A DNA stretch of 64,000 nt from Paraburkholderia gardini. GTDB lineage: Bacteria; Pseudomonadota; Gammaproteobacteria; Burkholderiales; Burkholderiaceae. Under the pieces are notes generated by a model. That model saw only the letters and a list, made by a program, of their open reading frames with translations. It was not told where the DNA came from and did no database searches. Positions 28,231 to 38,012 of the stretch are shown piece after piece. Numbering within the stretch: the stretch's first letter is position 1; every line of letters starts with the position of its first letter. The position numbers were made by a program, and so were the translations under genes. The DNA lies in assembly GCF_907164575.1 (NCBI RefSeq), contig NZ_CAJQYY010000001.1, positions 186,001 to 250,000 of the forward strand. Direction: 5' to 3'.

Positions 28231-29417
28231 CACGTCCTGAACGGATTGTGTTCGCGCAGTTCGTCGACATACGCGTGGATGTTGTTCGTTTCGCCTTCAA
28301 GGAAGCGTTCGACGGCATCCGAGAACGCCGGATGCGCGAGCCAGTGTGCGGAACGCGTGACGGTCGGCAGAAAACCGCGCGCCATCTTGTGTTCGCCCTG
28401 TGCGCCGCCTTCGAACGCGCCGAGCTTTTCCTCGATGCAGAATTCGAGCGGCTGGTAGTACGCCGTTTCGAAATGCAGGCACGGCACGTGTTCGAGCGCG
28501 CCCCAGTAGCGTCCGTACAGCGTGCCGCCGGTTTTGTCGTCGCGCTGGTAGACGACGAGCGAACCCGCGACCGGCTTGCCCTCGAATTCCGCGATCACGA
28601 GCAGCAGGTTCTCCGGCATCGTCTCGCCGATCATCCGGAAGAAGTCGAGGTTCAGATACGGCGTCGAAAAATGCTCGCGATACGTCTGCCGGTAGCATTT
28701 GTTGAAGAAACGCCAGTCGGCGTCGGTGGCGTCCTCGCCGCGCACGCGCCGGAACGTGATGCCCGCGTCGTGTACCTTGCGCCGCTCGGCGCGGATGTTC
28801 TTGCGCTTCTTCTGTTCGAGCGTCGACAGGAAATCGTCGAACGTCCGATAGCCGTCGTTCAGCCAGTGAAACTGCACCCCTTCACGTTGCATCATGCCGA
28901 GATCGGTCAGCGCACGGGCTTCGGTTTCGGTCGGGAAGAGCACATGCAGCGACGATACGTCGGCCTGTTCGGCAAACGCCACGACGGTCGCCGCCAGCTG
29001 ACGCAGCGCGGGCTCGCCGCTGGCGAGCAGCCGGTTGCCCTGCACGGGCGTGAACGGCACCGCGCACAGGAGCTTCGGGTAGTAGGGCACGCCGTTGCGC
29101 TTGTAGGCGTCGGCCCATGCCCAGTCGAATACATATTCGCCGTAGGAGTGACCTTTCAGGTACACCGGTGCGGCCGCTTCCAGACGCCCGGTGCGTTCGT
29201 CCGTCAGCGTGACGAACTGGGTTGCCCAGCCGGTGTCGGGCACCGCGCAGCGCGTCGTGTGCAGCGCGCTCAGGAATTCGTGGCGCAGAAACGGCGTCGG
29301 TTGCGACTGCCGTGCGAGGAGCGCGTTCCATTCGACGGCGTCCACCTCGAGCGGCGACGCCAGAATGCCCGTGCGATAATCGAAGCGTTCCTGATTCAAT
29401 CTGTGTAACCGTTCCAC
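28230..29417 (-). CDS. GNAT-like / FemAB-like acyltransferase (DUF482, peptidoglycan biosynthesis protein family)
   Basis: A 395-residue cytosolic protein of the DUF482 family, a FemAB/GNAT-fold group. Characteristic blocks are 'TPFLRHEFLSALH', 'YLKGHSYGEYVFDWAWADAY', 'LLCAVPFTPVQGNRLL', 'FLSTLEQKKRKNIRAERRKV', 'ISGTLYGRYWG'-type 'GGTLYGRYWGALEHVPCLHFE' (residues about 300-320) and 'QGEHKMARGFLPTV'. The enzymatic substrate is unknown; relation to FemAB suggests an amino-acyl or acyl transfer. The start is a GTG at 29417 with only a weak ribosome site. It overlaps the GIY-YIG gene downstream and is divergent from nadE. Confidence 0.85.
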   Translation of the reverse strand: MERLHRLNQERFDYRTGILASPLEVDAVEWNALLARQSQPTPFLRHEFLSALHTTRCAVPDTGWATQFVTLTDERTGRLEAAAPVYLKGHSYGEYVFDWAWADAYKRNGVPYYPKLLCAVPFTPVQGNRLLASGEPALRQLAATVVAFAEQADVSSLHVLFPTETEARALTDLGMMQREGVQFHWLNDGYRTFDDFLSTLEQKKRKNIRAERRKVHDAGITFRRVRGEDATDADWRFFNKCYRQTYREHFSTPYLNLDFFRMIGETMPENLLLVIAEFEGKPVAGSLVVYQRDDKTGGTLYGRYWGALEHVPCLHFETAYYQPLEFCIEEKLGAFEGGAQGEHKMARGFLPTVTRSAHWLAHPAFSDAVERFLEGETNNIHAYVDELREHNPFRT

Positions 29418-29561
29418 TCTGTTCGACGTCGGGATGCACGAGGTGCGCCGCGTCGTCCGTGATTGCGCCGGGTTTGATGCCGGCCTTCGTTTTGTCCGTT
29501 GCTTCGAACCCCTGTTGCTGCCGTCGTCGCGAGGCTCAAGGCCCGCCTTTCACGCTCTGTC

Positions 29562-31250
29562 ATGAAGACCCGAATCGCTCTAGCCCAACTCAATGTCACC
29601 GTCGGCGACTTCGCCGGCAACGTCGCCAAAATCGTCGACGCGGCGCGCACAGCGCACAACGATGGTGCGAAGCTGCTGGTCGCGCCGGAACTCGCACTCT
29701 CCGGTTACCCGCCTGAAGACCTGTTGCTGCGTCCGGCGTTCTATACCGCGAGCGCCGCTGCGCTCGCGGATCTGGCCGCGCAGCTGAAGCCTTTCACGGG
29801 CCTTCACGTGGTGGTCGGCCATCCGTATCGCGACACGGCGAACGGCCATGGTAATGCAAACGCGCCGATTGAGCGCGGCGTGCCGCCGGTCGATACGTTC
29901 AACGCGGCATCGCTCATTGTCGATGGCGAGATCGTCGGCACGTATCGCAAGCAGGATCTGCCGAACACGGAAGTCTTCGACGAGAAGCGCTATTTCGCCA
30001 CCGATCCGCAGCCGTTCGTGTTCGAGCTCGACGGCGTGAAATACGGCGTCGTGATCTGCGAGGATGTCTGGCATGCGTCGGCCGCGCAGATCGCGAAGGC
30101 CGCGGGCGCGCAGGTGCTGCTGATTCCAAACGGCTCGCCGTATCACCTCAACAAGGAAGCGGTGCGCGTCGACATCCTGCGTGCGCGCATCCGCGAGACC
30201 GGCCTGCCGATGGTCTACGTGAATATGGTCGGCGCGCAGGACGAACTGGTGTTCGACGGCGGCTCGTTTGTTCTCGATGGCAAGGGCGAGCTGGTCGCGA
30301 AGTTCGCGCAGTTCGAGGAGACGTGCCCGATCGTCGAATTCGACGGCGCGGTGCCGCTGCCGTCCACAATCGCGCCGGAGCTTTCCGTCGAAGCGCAGGT
30401 GTACGCGGCGCTCGTGATGGGCGTGCGCGACTACATCGACAAGAACGGCTTTCCTGGCGCGCTTATCGGGCTGTCGGGCGGCGTCGACTCGGCGCTGGTG
30501 CTCGCGGTCGCTTGCGACGCGCTCGGCGCCGAGCGCGTGCGCGCGGTGATGATGCCGTCGCGCTACACGGCCGACATCTCCACGACCGACGCCGCCGAGA
30601 TGGCCCGGCGCGTCGGCGTACGCTACGACGAGATCGCGATCGCGCCGATGTTCGACGCGTTTCGCACGTCGCTCTCCGATGAATTCGCCGGCCGCGCCGA
30701 AGACGCCACCGAGGAAAACATCCAGGCCCGCATTCGCGGCACGTTGCTGATGGCGCTCTCGAACAAGTTCGGCTCGATCGTGCTGACGACGGGCAACAAG
30801 AGCGAGATGGCGGTGGGCTACTGCACGCTCTATGGCGACATGGCCGGCGGCTTCGCGGTCATCAAGGACATCGCCAAGACGCTCGTCTATCGCTTGTGCC
30901 ACTACCGCAATGCCGCGACGACGTTCGCGCGGCAGGACATCATCCCGGAGCGGATTCTCACGCGCGCGCCTTCGGCCGAACTGCGCGAGAACCAGACCGA
31001 CCAGGACAGCCTGCCGGAATACGACGTGCTCGACGCGATCATGGGCATGTACATGGAAGAGGACCGCTCGCTCGCGGAAATCGTCGCGGCGGGCTACGCG
31101 GTGGACGACGTCAGGCGCGTCACGCGCCTCATCAAGATCAACGAATACAAGCGGCGTCAGGCGCCGATCGGCATTCGCGTCACGCATCGTGCGTTCGGTC
31201 GCGACTGGCGCTATCCGGTCACGTCGCGCTATACGGAACCGGTGGAATGA
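29562..31250 (+). CDS. nadE: Glutamine-dependent NAD+ synthase
   Basis: Last step of NAD synthesis: amidates nicotinate-adenine dinucleotide with ammonia from glutamine (EC 6.3.5.1). It has 562 residues. The N-terminal nitrilase-type glutaminase carries the catalytic triad Glu43 (APELALSG), Lys130 (YRKQDLPN) and Cys166 (VVICEDVWH). The C-terminal synthetase has the PP-loop 'LSGGVDSALVLAV' and 'TTGNKSEMAVGYCTLYGDMAGG'. The ATG at 29562 gives the family start MKTRIALAQLN. glnB lies 111 bp downstream; PII control of a glutamine-dependent NadE is known in Azospirillum, so the adjacency may be functional. Confidence 0.96.
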   Translation: MKTRIALAQLNVTVGDFAGNVAKIVDAARTAHNDGAKLLVAPELALSGYPPEDLLLRPAFYTASAAALADLAAQLKPFTGLHVVVGHPYRDTANGHGNANAPIERGVPPVDTFNAASLIVDGEIVGTYRKQDLPNTEVFDEKRYFATDPQPFVFELDGVKYGVVICEDVWHASAAQIAKAAGAQVLLIPNGSPYHLNKEAVRVDILRARIRETGLPMVYVNMVGAQDELVFDGGSFVLDGKGELVAKFAQFEETCPIVEFDGAVPLPSTIAPELSVEAQVYAALVMGVRDYIDKNGFPGALIGLSGGVDSALVLAVACDALGAERVRAVMMPSRYTADISTTDAAEMARRVGVRYDEIAIAPMFDAFRTSLSDEFAGRAEDATEENIQARIRGTLLMALSNKFGSIVLTTGNKSEMAVGYCTLYGDMAGGFAVIKDIAKTLVYRLCHYRNAATTFARQDIIPERILTRAPSAELRENQTDQDSLPEYDVLDAIMGMYMEEDRSLAEIVAAGYAVDDVRRVTRLIKINEYKRRQAPIGIRVTHRAFGRDWRYPVTSRYTEPVE

Positions 31251-31700
<450 letters not shown>

Positions 31701-31731
31701 GGTGGATCCAGAAGACTGACGGCTGGAAGAG

Positions 31732-31766
31732 AGCACTGGCGTTGCACCACGCCGGTGCTTTTTTTA
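31732..31766 (+). terminator. glnB: Terminator of glnB
   Basis: The stem AGCACTGGCG/CGCCGGTGCT (one G-T wobble) with an 8-nt loop is followed by seven T. Confidence 0.88.
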
Positions 31767-31782
31767 TACGCGCGCCAGAAAT

Positions 31783-31818
31783 AAAAAACGGTGCGATACC
31801 CTTTCAGGTACCGCACCG
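31783..31818 (-). terminator. Terminator of the porin gene
   Basis: Read on the minus strand, the stem CGGTGCGGTACC/GGTATCGCACCG (one G-T wobble) with a 6-nt loop is followed by six T. It lies about 60 bp beyond the porin stop and faces the glnB terminator. Confidence 0.85.
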
Positions 31819-31879
31819 ATACGCGCCTCTCGCAGCAGCGTGAAAACTTCTCTTTAACTGTTCTGATTACACCGTTCGA

Positions 31880-33031
31880 TTAGAACGAGTGTTGAATACC
31901 TGCATACACGCCCGACTGGCTGTGACCCGGCAGCGGATTGTCCGTGCTGGTAGCCGTACCGGCGTTGTTCGCATTCAGGCCGTAGTTAGCACCCTTGCTG
32001 TTTTGCGTCGTTGCGATCTGGATGTCCAGCAGCGTGCGCTTCGACAGGTTGTACGAGCCGCCGATCGTGTAGATCGTCGCGTTGCCTGCGCCGTTGTTGC
32101 CGTTCACGTGGTAGACCGCTGCGATCAGCGCAGCTGCCGGCGTTGCTTGCCACGTCACACCGCCCCATTCGTGATCGAGCGTCGTCGGTTGACCCGGCAG
32201 AACACCTTCAGCACCCGACGAGCGGATAGCCTGGTATGCAGCCTGGACCTTGAACTGGCCGAGGAACACGTTCAAGAGAGCCGAGTATTCGCGCGATGCT
32301 GCGAACACGCCGTTGCCCGTGTTGAGGGTATTGACGCCAGTCAGGTTCGGGCCGTACAGCGAGCCGTTTGCCGGGTTGCGGATTTCATCGTACAAACCGC
32401 GAATCTGGAACAGTGCGTTCGTGTACGTGATCTGTGCGCCACCTTCGCGACCTTGCGGGGTGGTGCCGTTACCGTTCCAGCTCGTTGCGTTCGACAGCGC
32501 GTATTGACCATAGAAGTCAAAGCCCGCGACCTTCGGCGACTGGTACGAAATGTTGTTGCTCGATTGCGGCCAGTTGCGGCCACGCACCAGCGACGCCGAC
32601 GACCAGTTCGACTGACCGAACGGGTCAAAGTCCCACACGCCGTTCGAGATGAAGAGTTCGCGACCCAGCAGCAGCGTACCGAACTGGTTGTTCGACATAC
32701 CGACCGTTGCCCAGCGATTGAAGAGACCGCCGCCGCCAGGGCCCGTGCCGTTCATCGTGTTGAAGGAGCCTTCCAGCTGGAAGAGAACCTTGTTGCCGCC
32801 ACCGATGTCCTCAACACCCTTCATGCCCCACAGGCTGGTACCCCAGTCGCCGCTTTCCGCGCGGAAACGGTTGGTGCTGCCAGTTGCCTGACCATTTGCA
32901 CCGGTGCCTTGCGGCACGCCGCTCATGTACTCAAGACCGGCATCCAGACGCCCATACAGCGTGACGCTGCTCTGTGCCTGTGCTGCCATGCCGAACGTCA
33001 GCAGCGATGCCGCGAGCAAAACTTTCTTCAT
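31880..33031 (-). CDS. Gram-negative porin (OmpC-like, 16-stranded)
   Basis: A general outer-membrane diffusion porin of 383 residues. The signal peptide is residues 1-20 (MKKVLLAASLLTFGMAAQAQ), and the mature part begins 'SSVTLYGRLDAGLEY', the classic Burkholderia porin start. 'SRFRAESGDWGTSLWGMKG'-like text appears here as 'NRFRAESGDWGTSLWGMKG', then 'GGNKVLFQLEGSF' and 'TLLLGRELF'. The C-terminus 'SGVYAGIQHSF' ends in the phenylalanine needed for Bam recognition. The ATG at 33031 has GGAGGAG just upstream; the earlier in-frame ATG overlaps that site. It is probably highly expressed: strong ribosome site, AT-rich upstream region, strong terminator. Confidence 0.95.
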   Translation of the reverse strand: MKKVLLAASLLTFGMAAQAQSSVTLYGRLDAGLEYMSGVPQGTGANGQATGSTNRFRAESGDWGTSLWGMKGVEDIGGGNKVLFQLEGSFNTMNGTGPGGGGLFNRWATVGMSNNQFGTLLLGRELFISNGVWDFDPFGQSNWSSASLVRGRNWPQSSNNISYQSPKVAGFDFYGQYALSNATSWNGNGTTPQGREGGAQITYTNALFQIRGLYDEIRNPANGSLYGPNLTGVNTLNTGNGVFAASREYSALLNVFLGQFKVQAAYQAIRSSGAEGVLPGQPTTLDHEWGGVTWQATPAAALIAAVYHVNGNNGAGNATIYTIGGSYNLSKRTLLDIQIATTQNSKGANYGLNANNAGTATSTDNPLPGHSQSGVYAGIQHSF

Positions 33032-33598
33032 CTTCTCCTCCATACCCTGTCAAAAAGTAAACCCAGTACTGCGAATGGTGTCCGGACGCCAGAGGCGCCG
33101 AACAGAAATCCGTACCAGAGAGTTGTGCGGCCGAGGTCGTATGTTGATGACGCTGCGGCCTTGGTATGGCCATCTTTGCGTCATGCCCGATCCCTCGTCG
33201 ACCGGTATCTCCTGTGCGTCTTATGAAGTGAAACTACTTTTATCGAACTTTGTTTTGCTACTTTGGTTACTAATTTAGCAAAAATACCCCTACGTGGCGA
33301 AGAAAATCGACGTCTCCCAAAGAGGTGTCGCCAAATTGCAATACGTCTGTGCCCACCACTTCGGCAACAATGCTCTAAAACACGCTCAAACCCTTGTGCG
33401 ACAAGGGAATCACGGTTCATAACGCATGAAGTCAAGGATTGCCACTATTGACGTCTGAAATCGTCAGGAGTAGGGCAAAAGCGGGCTGTTTTTGCACACA
33501 TTCTGGGAAAAGCCGCGCATTCAACGTGCAGGTAACCGAAATAAAACAAGGCGCTGAAAGCGCCTTGTAAAACTACATAAACTACAGATCCGTCGTGC
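33032..33598. other. Upstream region of the porin gene
   Basis: About 570 bp without a supportable gene. The stretch 33228-33290 is strikingly AT-rich for this genome and is the likely porin promoter/UP-element region (minus strand). The hisP terminator occupies 33541-33568. Short open frames here show no family features. Confidence 0.55.
33541..33568 (-). terminator. Terminator of the hisQMP transcript
   Basis: Read on the minus strand, a perfect 9-bp stem ACAAGGCGC/GCGCCTTGT with a 5-nt loop is followed by TTTAT. It lies 31 bp after the hisP stop. Confidence 0.8.
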
Positions 33599-34381
33599 TT
33601 ACTTGAGACTGCCCGAGAGGAACTGCTTGAGGCGTTCGCTCTTCGTATTCTTGAAGACTTCGTCCGGGTGGCCTTCTTCCTCCACACGCCCCTGATGCAG
33701 GAACATCACGTGGTTCGACACGTTGCGCGCGAACGCCATCTCGTGGGTGACGACGATCATCGTGCGGCCTTCTTCCGCGAGCGTCTGCATCACCTTCAGC
33801 ACTTCGCCGACGAGTTCCGGGTCGAGCGCCGAGGTCGGTTCGTCGAACAGCATCACATCGGGATGCATCGCCAGCGCACGGGCGATCGCCACACGCTGCT
33901 GCTGGCCGCCCGACAGATGCGACGGATACTGTTTCTCGACACGCGGCGCGAGCCCGACCTTCTCGAGGTACTGACGCGCCCGCTCCTCGGCTTCCCGGCG
34001 CGGCAGGCCGAGCACATTCACGGGCGCCTCGGTGACGTTCTCGAGCACCGACATGTGCGACCACAGGTTGAAGTGCTGGAACACCATCGAAAGCCGGGTA
34101 CGCACGCGCTGCAACTGCTTTGGATCGGCGACGCGCAATGCCCCGCTGCGGATGTCCTTCACGGTACGCACTTCCTCGCCGTCGACGAAGATGCGGCCCG
34201 CGTTCGGCTGTTCGAGGAAGTTGATGCAGCGAAGCATCGTGCTCTTGCCCGAACCGGACGAGCCGATCACGCTGATCACATCGCCTGCGTTCGCCTGCAG
34301 CGAGACGCCCTTCAGGACTTCGTTGTCGCCGTACTGCTTGTGGAGCTCATCGACGAAGAGCTTCTGTTTGCTGGTTTTCAT
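33599..34381 (-). CDS. hisP: Polar amino-acid ABC transporter ATP-binding protein (HisP-like)
   Basis: Cytoplasmic ATPase of a basic/polar amino-acid importer, 260 residues. Walker A is 'GSSGSGKST' (about 40-48), the Q-loop is '[16 protein letters not shown]', the signature is '[16 protein letters not shown]' and Walker B is '[12 protein letters not shown]', followed by the switch histidine in 'VVTHEM'. The long insert '[24 protein letters not shown]' (residues about 70-95, shortened here to [14 protein letters not shown]) is characteristic of HisP over GlnQ. It is last in hisQ-hisM-hisP. Confidence 0.93.
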   Translation of the reverse strand: MKTSKQKLFVDELHKQYGDNEVLKGVSLQANAGDVISVIGSSGSGKSTMLRCINFLEQPNAGRIFVDGEEVRTVKDIRSGALRVADPKQLQRVRTRLSMVFQHFNLWSHMSVLENVTEAPVNVLGLPRREAEERARQYLEKVGLAPRVEKQYPSHLSGGQQQRVAIARALAMHPDVMLFDEPTSALDPELVGEVLKVMQTLAEEGRTMIVVTHEMAFARNVSNHVMFLHQGRVEEEGHPDEVFKNTKSERLKQFLSGSLK

Positions 34382-34402
34382 CTGTGTCTTCCGTCGTCGG
34401 GC

Positions 34403-35116
34403 TTACTTGCCCTGCGGCCGCAGATAGGCGAGCCAGCGGTGCTCGGCGCGGCGGAACAGCCACACGAGCGTGAAGGAAATGGCGAGGTAGAGCAGGGCGG
34501 CAATGCCGAACGCGCCGAACGACTGGTACGTGGCCGAGTTGACGTCCCGCGCGATCTTGAGGATGTCCGGCACGGTCGCGGTGAACGCGACGGTCGTCGC
34601 GTGCAGCATCAGGATCACTTCGTTGCTGTAGTACGGCAGCGCGCGACGCAGCGCCGAAGGCAGGATCACGCGGCGATACAGGGTGAACGGCGACATGCCG
34701 TACGCCCGGGCCGCCTCGATTTCGCCGTATGGCGTGGCCTTGATCGCGCCCGCGAAGATTTCGGTGGTGTACGCGCAGGTGTTCAGCGTGAACGCGAGCA
34801 GCGTGCAGTTCATGCCGTTGCGGAAGAACGCGTCGGTGAGTTCGTGCGAATGGATGAATTCGAGGCTGTAGAGGCCCGTGTAGCAGAGCAGCAGCTGCAC
34901 GTACAGCGGCGTGCCGCGAAACACGTATGTATACAGCCACACCAGGCGCGACAGCCACTTCTTCTTCGACACGCGCGCGACCGCGAGCGGGATCGACAGG
35001 CAGAAGCCGAGGCCGATCGACACGACCAGCAGCCACATCGTGATCGCGAGACCGGTGAAACGATAGCCGTCGGTGAAGAGGTAGTTGCGCCAGTATTCCT
35101 GGATCAGCCCGATCAT
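34403..35116 (-). CDS. hisM: Polar amino-acid ABC transporter permease (HisM-like)
   Basis: Inner-membrane permease of 237 residues with about five transmembrane helices. The HisM-type EAA loop reads 'EIEAARAYGMSPFTLYRRVILP', with 'FRGTPLYVQLLL' upstream. It pairs with HisQ to form the channel. The start overlaps the hisQ stop (ATGA), which implies coupled translation. hisP follows after 21 bp. Confidence 0.93.
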   Translation of the reverse strand: MIGLIQEYWRNYLFTDGYRFTGLAITMWLLVVSIGLGFCLSIPLAVARVSKKKWLSRLVWLYTYVFRGTPLYVQLLLCYTGLYSLEFIHSHELTDAFFRNGMNCTLLAFTLNTCAYTTEIFAGAIKATPYGEIEAARAYGMSPFTLYRRVILPSALRRALPYYSNEVILMLHATTVAFTATVPDILKIARDVNSATYQSFGAFGIAALLYLAISFTLVWLFRRAEHRWLAYLRPQGK

Positions 35117-35802
35117 AGGTCCGCCTTTCGCACACCGGTCGAGTAACGTTTTTCGAGGTACATCAGCACAAAGTTCGAGACGGTGGTGATGACGAGATAG
35201 ATGGCGCCCGCCAGCAGGGTGAAGAAAAAGAATCGCAGCGTGCCTTTGCCGGCATCCTGCGAAGCCTTGACGACGTCGGCGAGACCGATGATCGACACCA
35301 GCGCCGTGGCCTTGACCATCACCTGCCAGTTATTGCCGATGCCGGGTAGCGCGAAGCGCATCATCTGCGGGAACATGATCCGCGAGAACACCTGCCAGGC
35401 GCTCATGCCGTAGGCCGAGCCCGCTTCGAGCTGGCCGCGCGGCACGGAGAGGAACGCGCCGCGGAAGGTCTCGGTGAAGTACGCGCCGTAGATGAAGCCC
35501 AGCACGATCACGCCGGCTACGAACGGATCGATGTCGATCTGGTCCCAGCCGATCAGGTCGGTGAGGTTGTTCAGCCAGATCTGGATGCTGTAGAAGAGCA
35601 GCAGCATCAGCACGAGATCGGGCACGCCGCGTATGAGCGTCGTATACAGCGTGCCGATGCCGTGCGACACACGGTTCTTCGACAGTTTCGCCCCCGCGCC
35701 GATCAGGCCGAGGAGAAAGGCGAATACCAGCGACAACACCGCCAGTTTGACGGTCTGCCAGGTGCCGGCAAGGATGATGGGGCCGTAGCCTGAAAGAAAC
35801 AT
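35113..35802 (-). CDS. hisQ: Polar amino-acid ABC transporter permease (HisQ-like)
   Basis: Inner-membrane permease of 229 residues. It begins 'MFLSGYGPIILAGTWQTVKLAV', the HisQ-type start, and carries 'LIRGVPDLVLMLLLFYSIQ' and the EAA loop 'GQLEAGSAYGMSAWQVFSRIMFP'. AAGGA precedes the ATG at 35802; the longer open frame is not conserved-looking. It is the first gene of hisQMP. No periplasmic binding-protein gene (hisJ/argT) lies within 690 bp upstream, so the binding protein must be encoded elsewhere. Confidence 0.93.
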   Translation of the reverse strand: MFLSGYGPIILAGTWQTVKLAVLSLVFAFLLGLIGAGAKLSKNRVSHGIGTLYTTLIRGVPDLVLMLLLFYSIQIWLNNLTDLIGWDQIDIDPFVAGVIVLGFIYGAYFTETFRGAFLSVPRGQLEAGSAYGMSAWQVFSRIMFPQMMRFALPGIGNNWQVMVKATALVSIIGLADVVKASQDAGKGTLRFFFFTLLAGAIYLVITTVSNFVLMYLEKRYSTGVRKADL

Positions 35803-36492
35803 ATAAGTCCTTGACGACGCGTCTCGACGCCGCGAAAGACGCGGTTCCGCGCGCGCCGTGCATCCCGTTGCCGGTGGATCCGTCGATCCGGCGAGACGCC
35901 CAACGCACAGCGGGCCGCTGTGCGATTCGTGACTGCCTCGCCGTGCCCCGGATCCGGGGCCGCGAGACACGTCAGGCGTTCCCCCTTGTGCGGGTTACCT
36001 GCCATGTCTTCGCCGGCGAAGCAGCGCTTTTTCCGACTGTATAACCAGAACCCCGTCCGGCCCATTGGTACCGGCCCGGTCTCCCGTGGCCGCTTTCCGC
36101 TGGTTTCCCGACCGCCGCCGTTGACCGTTATCGGGCCAGCGGCCAGCGGTCACCGTGTCTGGTTCGCCGTCGCTATTCTAGGCGGACAAAATTGCCGCGC
36201 AGGCCCGTCGCAGGTCCCTACGGGTCGCCCGTTCGAGTGATGGGAGACATGGCGGAAGGCGCGAGGGCGTGCGGCACAAGTCCGTCCGACCGAAAAGCGC
36301 GGTATTTTACCCGAACAGCCGGCGCGCGCCACCCGGGCTTCGCCCCTGGTCGGGCATGCCCGCGTCGTGCGGCCCGCGATCGGGATCAGATTGGCGTCAC
36401 TGGCGAAACGATGCAGTGCGCGGGTGCGGATTGTCCTTTCGGCTGCGCGCCCCTACATTCTGTGCATCGCTCAATATTGACAGGAGATCGAC
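35803..36492. other. Divergent intergenic region between hisQ and the pirin gene
   Basis: About 690 bp with no gene that I can support on either strand, and no remnant of a binding-protein gene. It must hold both divergent promoters. The base composition is normal for the genome. Confidence 0.55.
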
Positions 36493-37191
36493 ATGCTGCA
36501 GATTCGCCGCTCGGACGAGCGCGGTCACGCCAACCACGGCTGGCTCGACTCGTATCACAGCTTTTCGTTTGCCGACTACCACGATCCGGACCATATGCAG
36601 TTCGGCCCGCTGCGCGTCATCAACGAAGACGTGATCGGACCTGGTGAAGGATTCGGCGCGCACGGCCATCGCGACATGGAGATCGTCACGTACGTGCTGC
36701 AGGGCGCGCTCGCGCACAAGGACAGCATGGGCAACGGTTCAACGATCCGCCCCGGCGACGTCCAGCGGATGAGCGCCGGCACGGGCGTCATGCACAGCGA
36801 GTTCAACGCATCGAAGGAAGATGCGCTGCATCTGCTGCAGATCTGGGTGCTGCCGGCCCGACGCGGCGACGCGCCCGGCTACGAAGAGAAACACTTCGAC
36901 GATGCGGACAAACGTGGCCGTCTGCGCGTCGTCGCTTCGCCCGATGGACGCGACGGTTCGGTGACGATCCATTCGGATGCATCGATTCACGCCGGGCTGT
37001 TCGACGGCGCCGAGCGTGCTGACTACAAGGTGCCGGCAGGACGGCGTGTCTATGTGCAGGTTGCGCGCGGCGGCGTGACGGTCAATGGCGAAGCGCTCGC
37101 GGCCGGCGATGCGGCGATGCTCGCCGACGTCGACACGGTAACGCTCGAAAAGGGCAATCAGGCCGAAGTGCTGCTGTTCGATCTGGGCTGA
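36493..37191 (+). CDS. Pirin family protein (bicupin, YhhW-like)
   Basis: A cytosolic bicupin of 232 residues. The N-terminal cupin has the metal ligands His57 and His59 ('FGAHGHRDMEIVTYVLQG'), His101 and Glu103 ('SAGTGVMHSEFNAS'). E. coli YhhW with this set shows quercetin 2,3-dioxygenase activity; the physiological substrate is unknown. The N-terminal 'MLQIRRSDERGHANHGWLDSYH' pattern (first ~20 residues) is typical of the family. The ribosome site is AGGAG. It stands alone and ends at a strong terminator. Confidence 0.93.
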   Translation: MLQIRRSDERGHANHGWLDSYHSFSFADYHDPDHMQFGPLRVINEDVIGPGEGFGAHGHRDMEIVTYVLQGALAHKDSMGNGSTIRPGDVQRMSAGTGVMHSEFNASKEDALHLLQIWVLPARRGDAPGYEEKHFDDADKRGRLRVVASPDGRDGSVTIHSDASIHAGLFDGAERADYKVPAGRRVYVQVARGGVTVNGEALAAGDAAMLADVDTVTLEKGNQAEVLLFDLG

Positions 37192-37251
37192 AGCCGGCGT
37201 CACAGGCCGCGCGTGCGGGTGAAAACCTTCGCGCGGTAACGTCGCGAAAAG

Positions 37252-37285
37252 AAACGCCACGGAAATTTTCATCCGTGGCGTTTTT
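37252..37285 (+). terminator. Terminator after the pirin gene, possibly bidirectional
   Basis: An 11-bp stem AACGCCACGGA/TCCGTGGCGTT with an 8-nt loop is followed by TTTTT. On the minus strand the tail is TTTCTTTTC, so it may also serve the converging Spy-like gene. A second perfect 10-bp inverted repeat (TCCCGCAGGC/GCCTGCGGGA) lies at 37291-37320. Confidence 0.85.
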
Positions 37286-37345
37286 GTATTTCCCGCAGGC
37301 AGCGTGTGCCGCCTGCGGGAGCAACGGTGGCGTGGTGCCTGCCGC

Positions 37346-37879
37346 TTAAGGCTTGACCGCCGAAGCCGCGCCCGGCGCCGCGCCACGATGGTGTTCCCAA
37401 CGCTCATGCATCTTCTCGTGGCGTTGTTCCATCTTCGCGAAACGTTGCTTGAGCGCGGTACTGACGGTCGTCTTTTGCTGGTCGTTCAGGCCGTTGTAGA
37501 ACGTGAGCCATGCGGTTGCGCTCTGCTCGCGCAGTTGCGCGTCCTGCTGCTCGATCTTCTGATGGGCAGCGTGCATCGCGTTCAGGTCGAGAATCGGTTG
37601 CTGCTGCATCGACTTGAACTGCTGCTTCATCTGCTCATGATTCGCACGTTCGGCTTCGCGCGTCTGCTTCATCGTGTCGAGCGCGGCCTGCCATTGTTTC
37701 TCCTGATCCGCGTTCAGGTTCAACTGGCTGTGCAGCTGGCTCAGTTCCTTCATGAAGTGGCCGTGCCAGCCGCCGGGGCCACCCATGGCGCCGCCCGGCT
37801 GGGCAGCATAGGCGACGCCAAGGCTCAGTGCGAGAGACGAAGCGGCAACGGCGAGAAAGCGTGAAGTTTTTGTAGACAT
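37346..37879 (-). CDS. Spy/CpxP family periplasmic protein (LTxxQ motif)
   Basis: A 177-residue secreted protein with a signal peptide (cleavage after 'GVAYA', near residue 25). It has an all-helical body with two LTxxQ-like elements ('LNLNADQEKQWQAAL' and 'YNGLNDQQKTTV'). It is rich in Gln, Met, His and Glu. Spy acts as an ATP-independent periplasmic chaperone and CpxP as a feedback inhibitor of the Cpx kinase. Here the gene is divergent from an OmpR/EnvZ-type two-component system, the usual arrangement for a CpxP-like partner. Two direct-repeat boxes in the shared promoter region support co-regulation. Confidence 0.85.
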   Translation of the reverse strand: MSTKTSRFLAVAASSLALSLGVAYAAQPGGAMGGPGGWHGHFMKELSQLHSQLNLNADQEKQWQAALDTMKQTREAERANHEQMKQQFKSMQQQPILDLNAMHAAHQKIEQQDAQLREQSATAWLTFYNGLNDQQKTTVSTALKQRFAKMEQRHEKMHERWEHHRGAAPGAASAVKP

Positions 37880-38012
37880 GGAGCGACTCCTTTATGTTGA
37901 TCCAGGCCGACGGTGCGAGCGCGTGATCACGAGAGAGTGAAACGGCCCGCATTCGGTTAGACACAGCGTAGAGGCGCCCGGCCCGCGGCGTGTTACACGC
38001 GCCATCGTTGCC

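Noticed and set aside
33165..33451. Short open frames upstream of the porin
   Set aside because: They lie in an AT-rich promoter-like stretch, have poor ribosome sites and show no family features.
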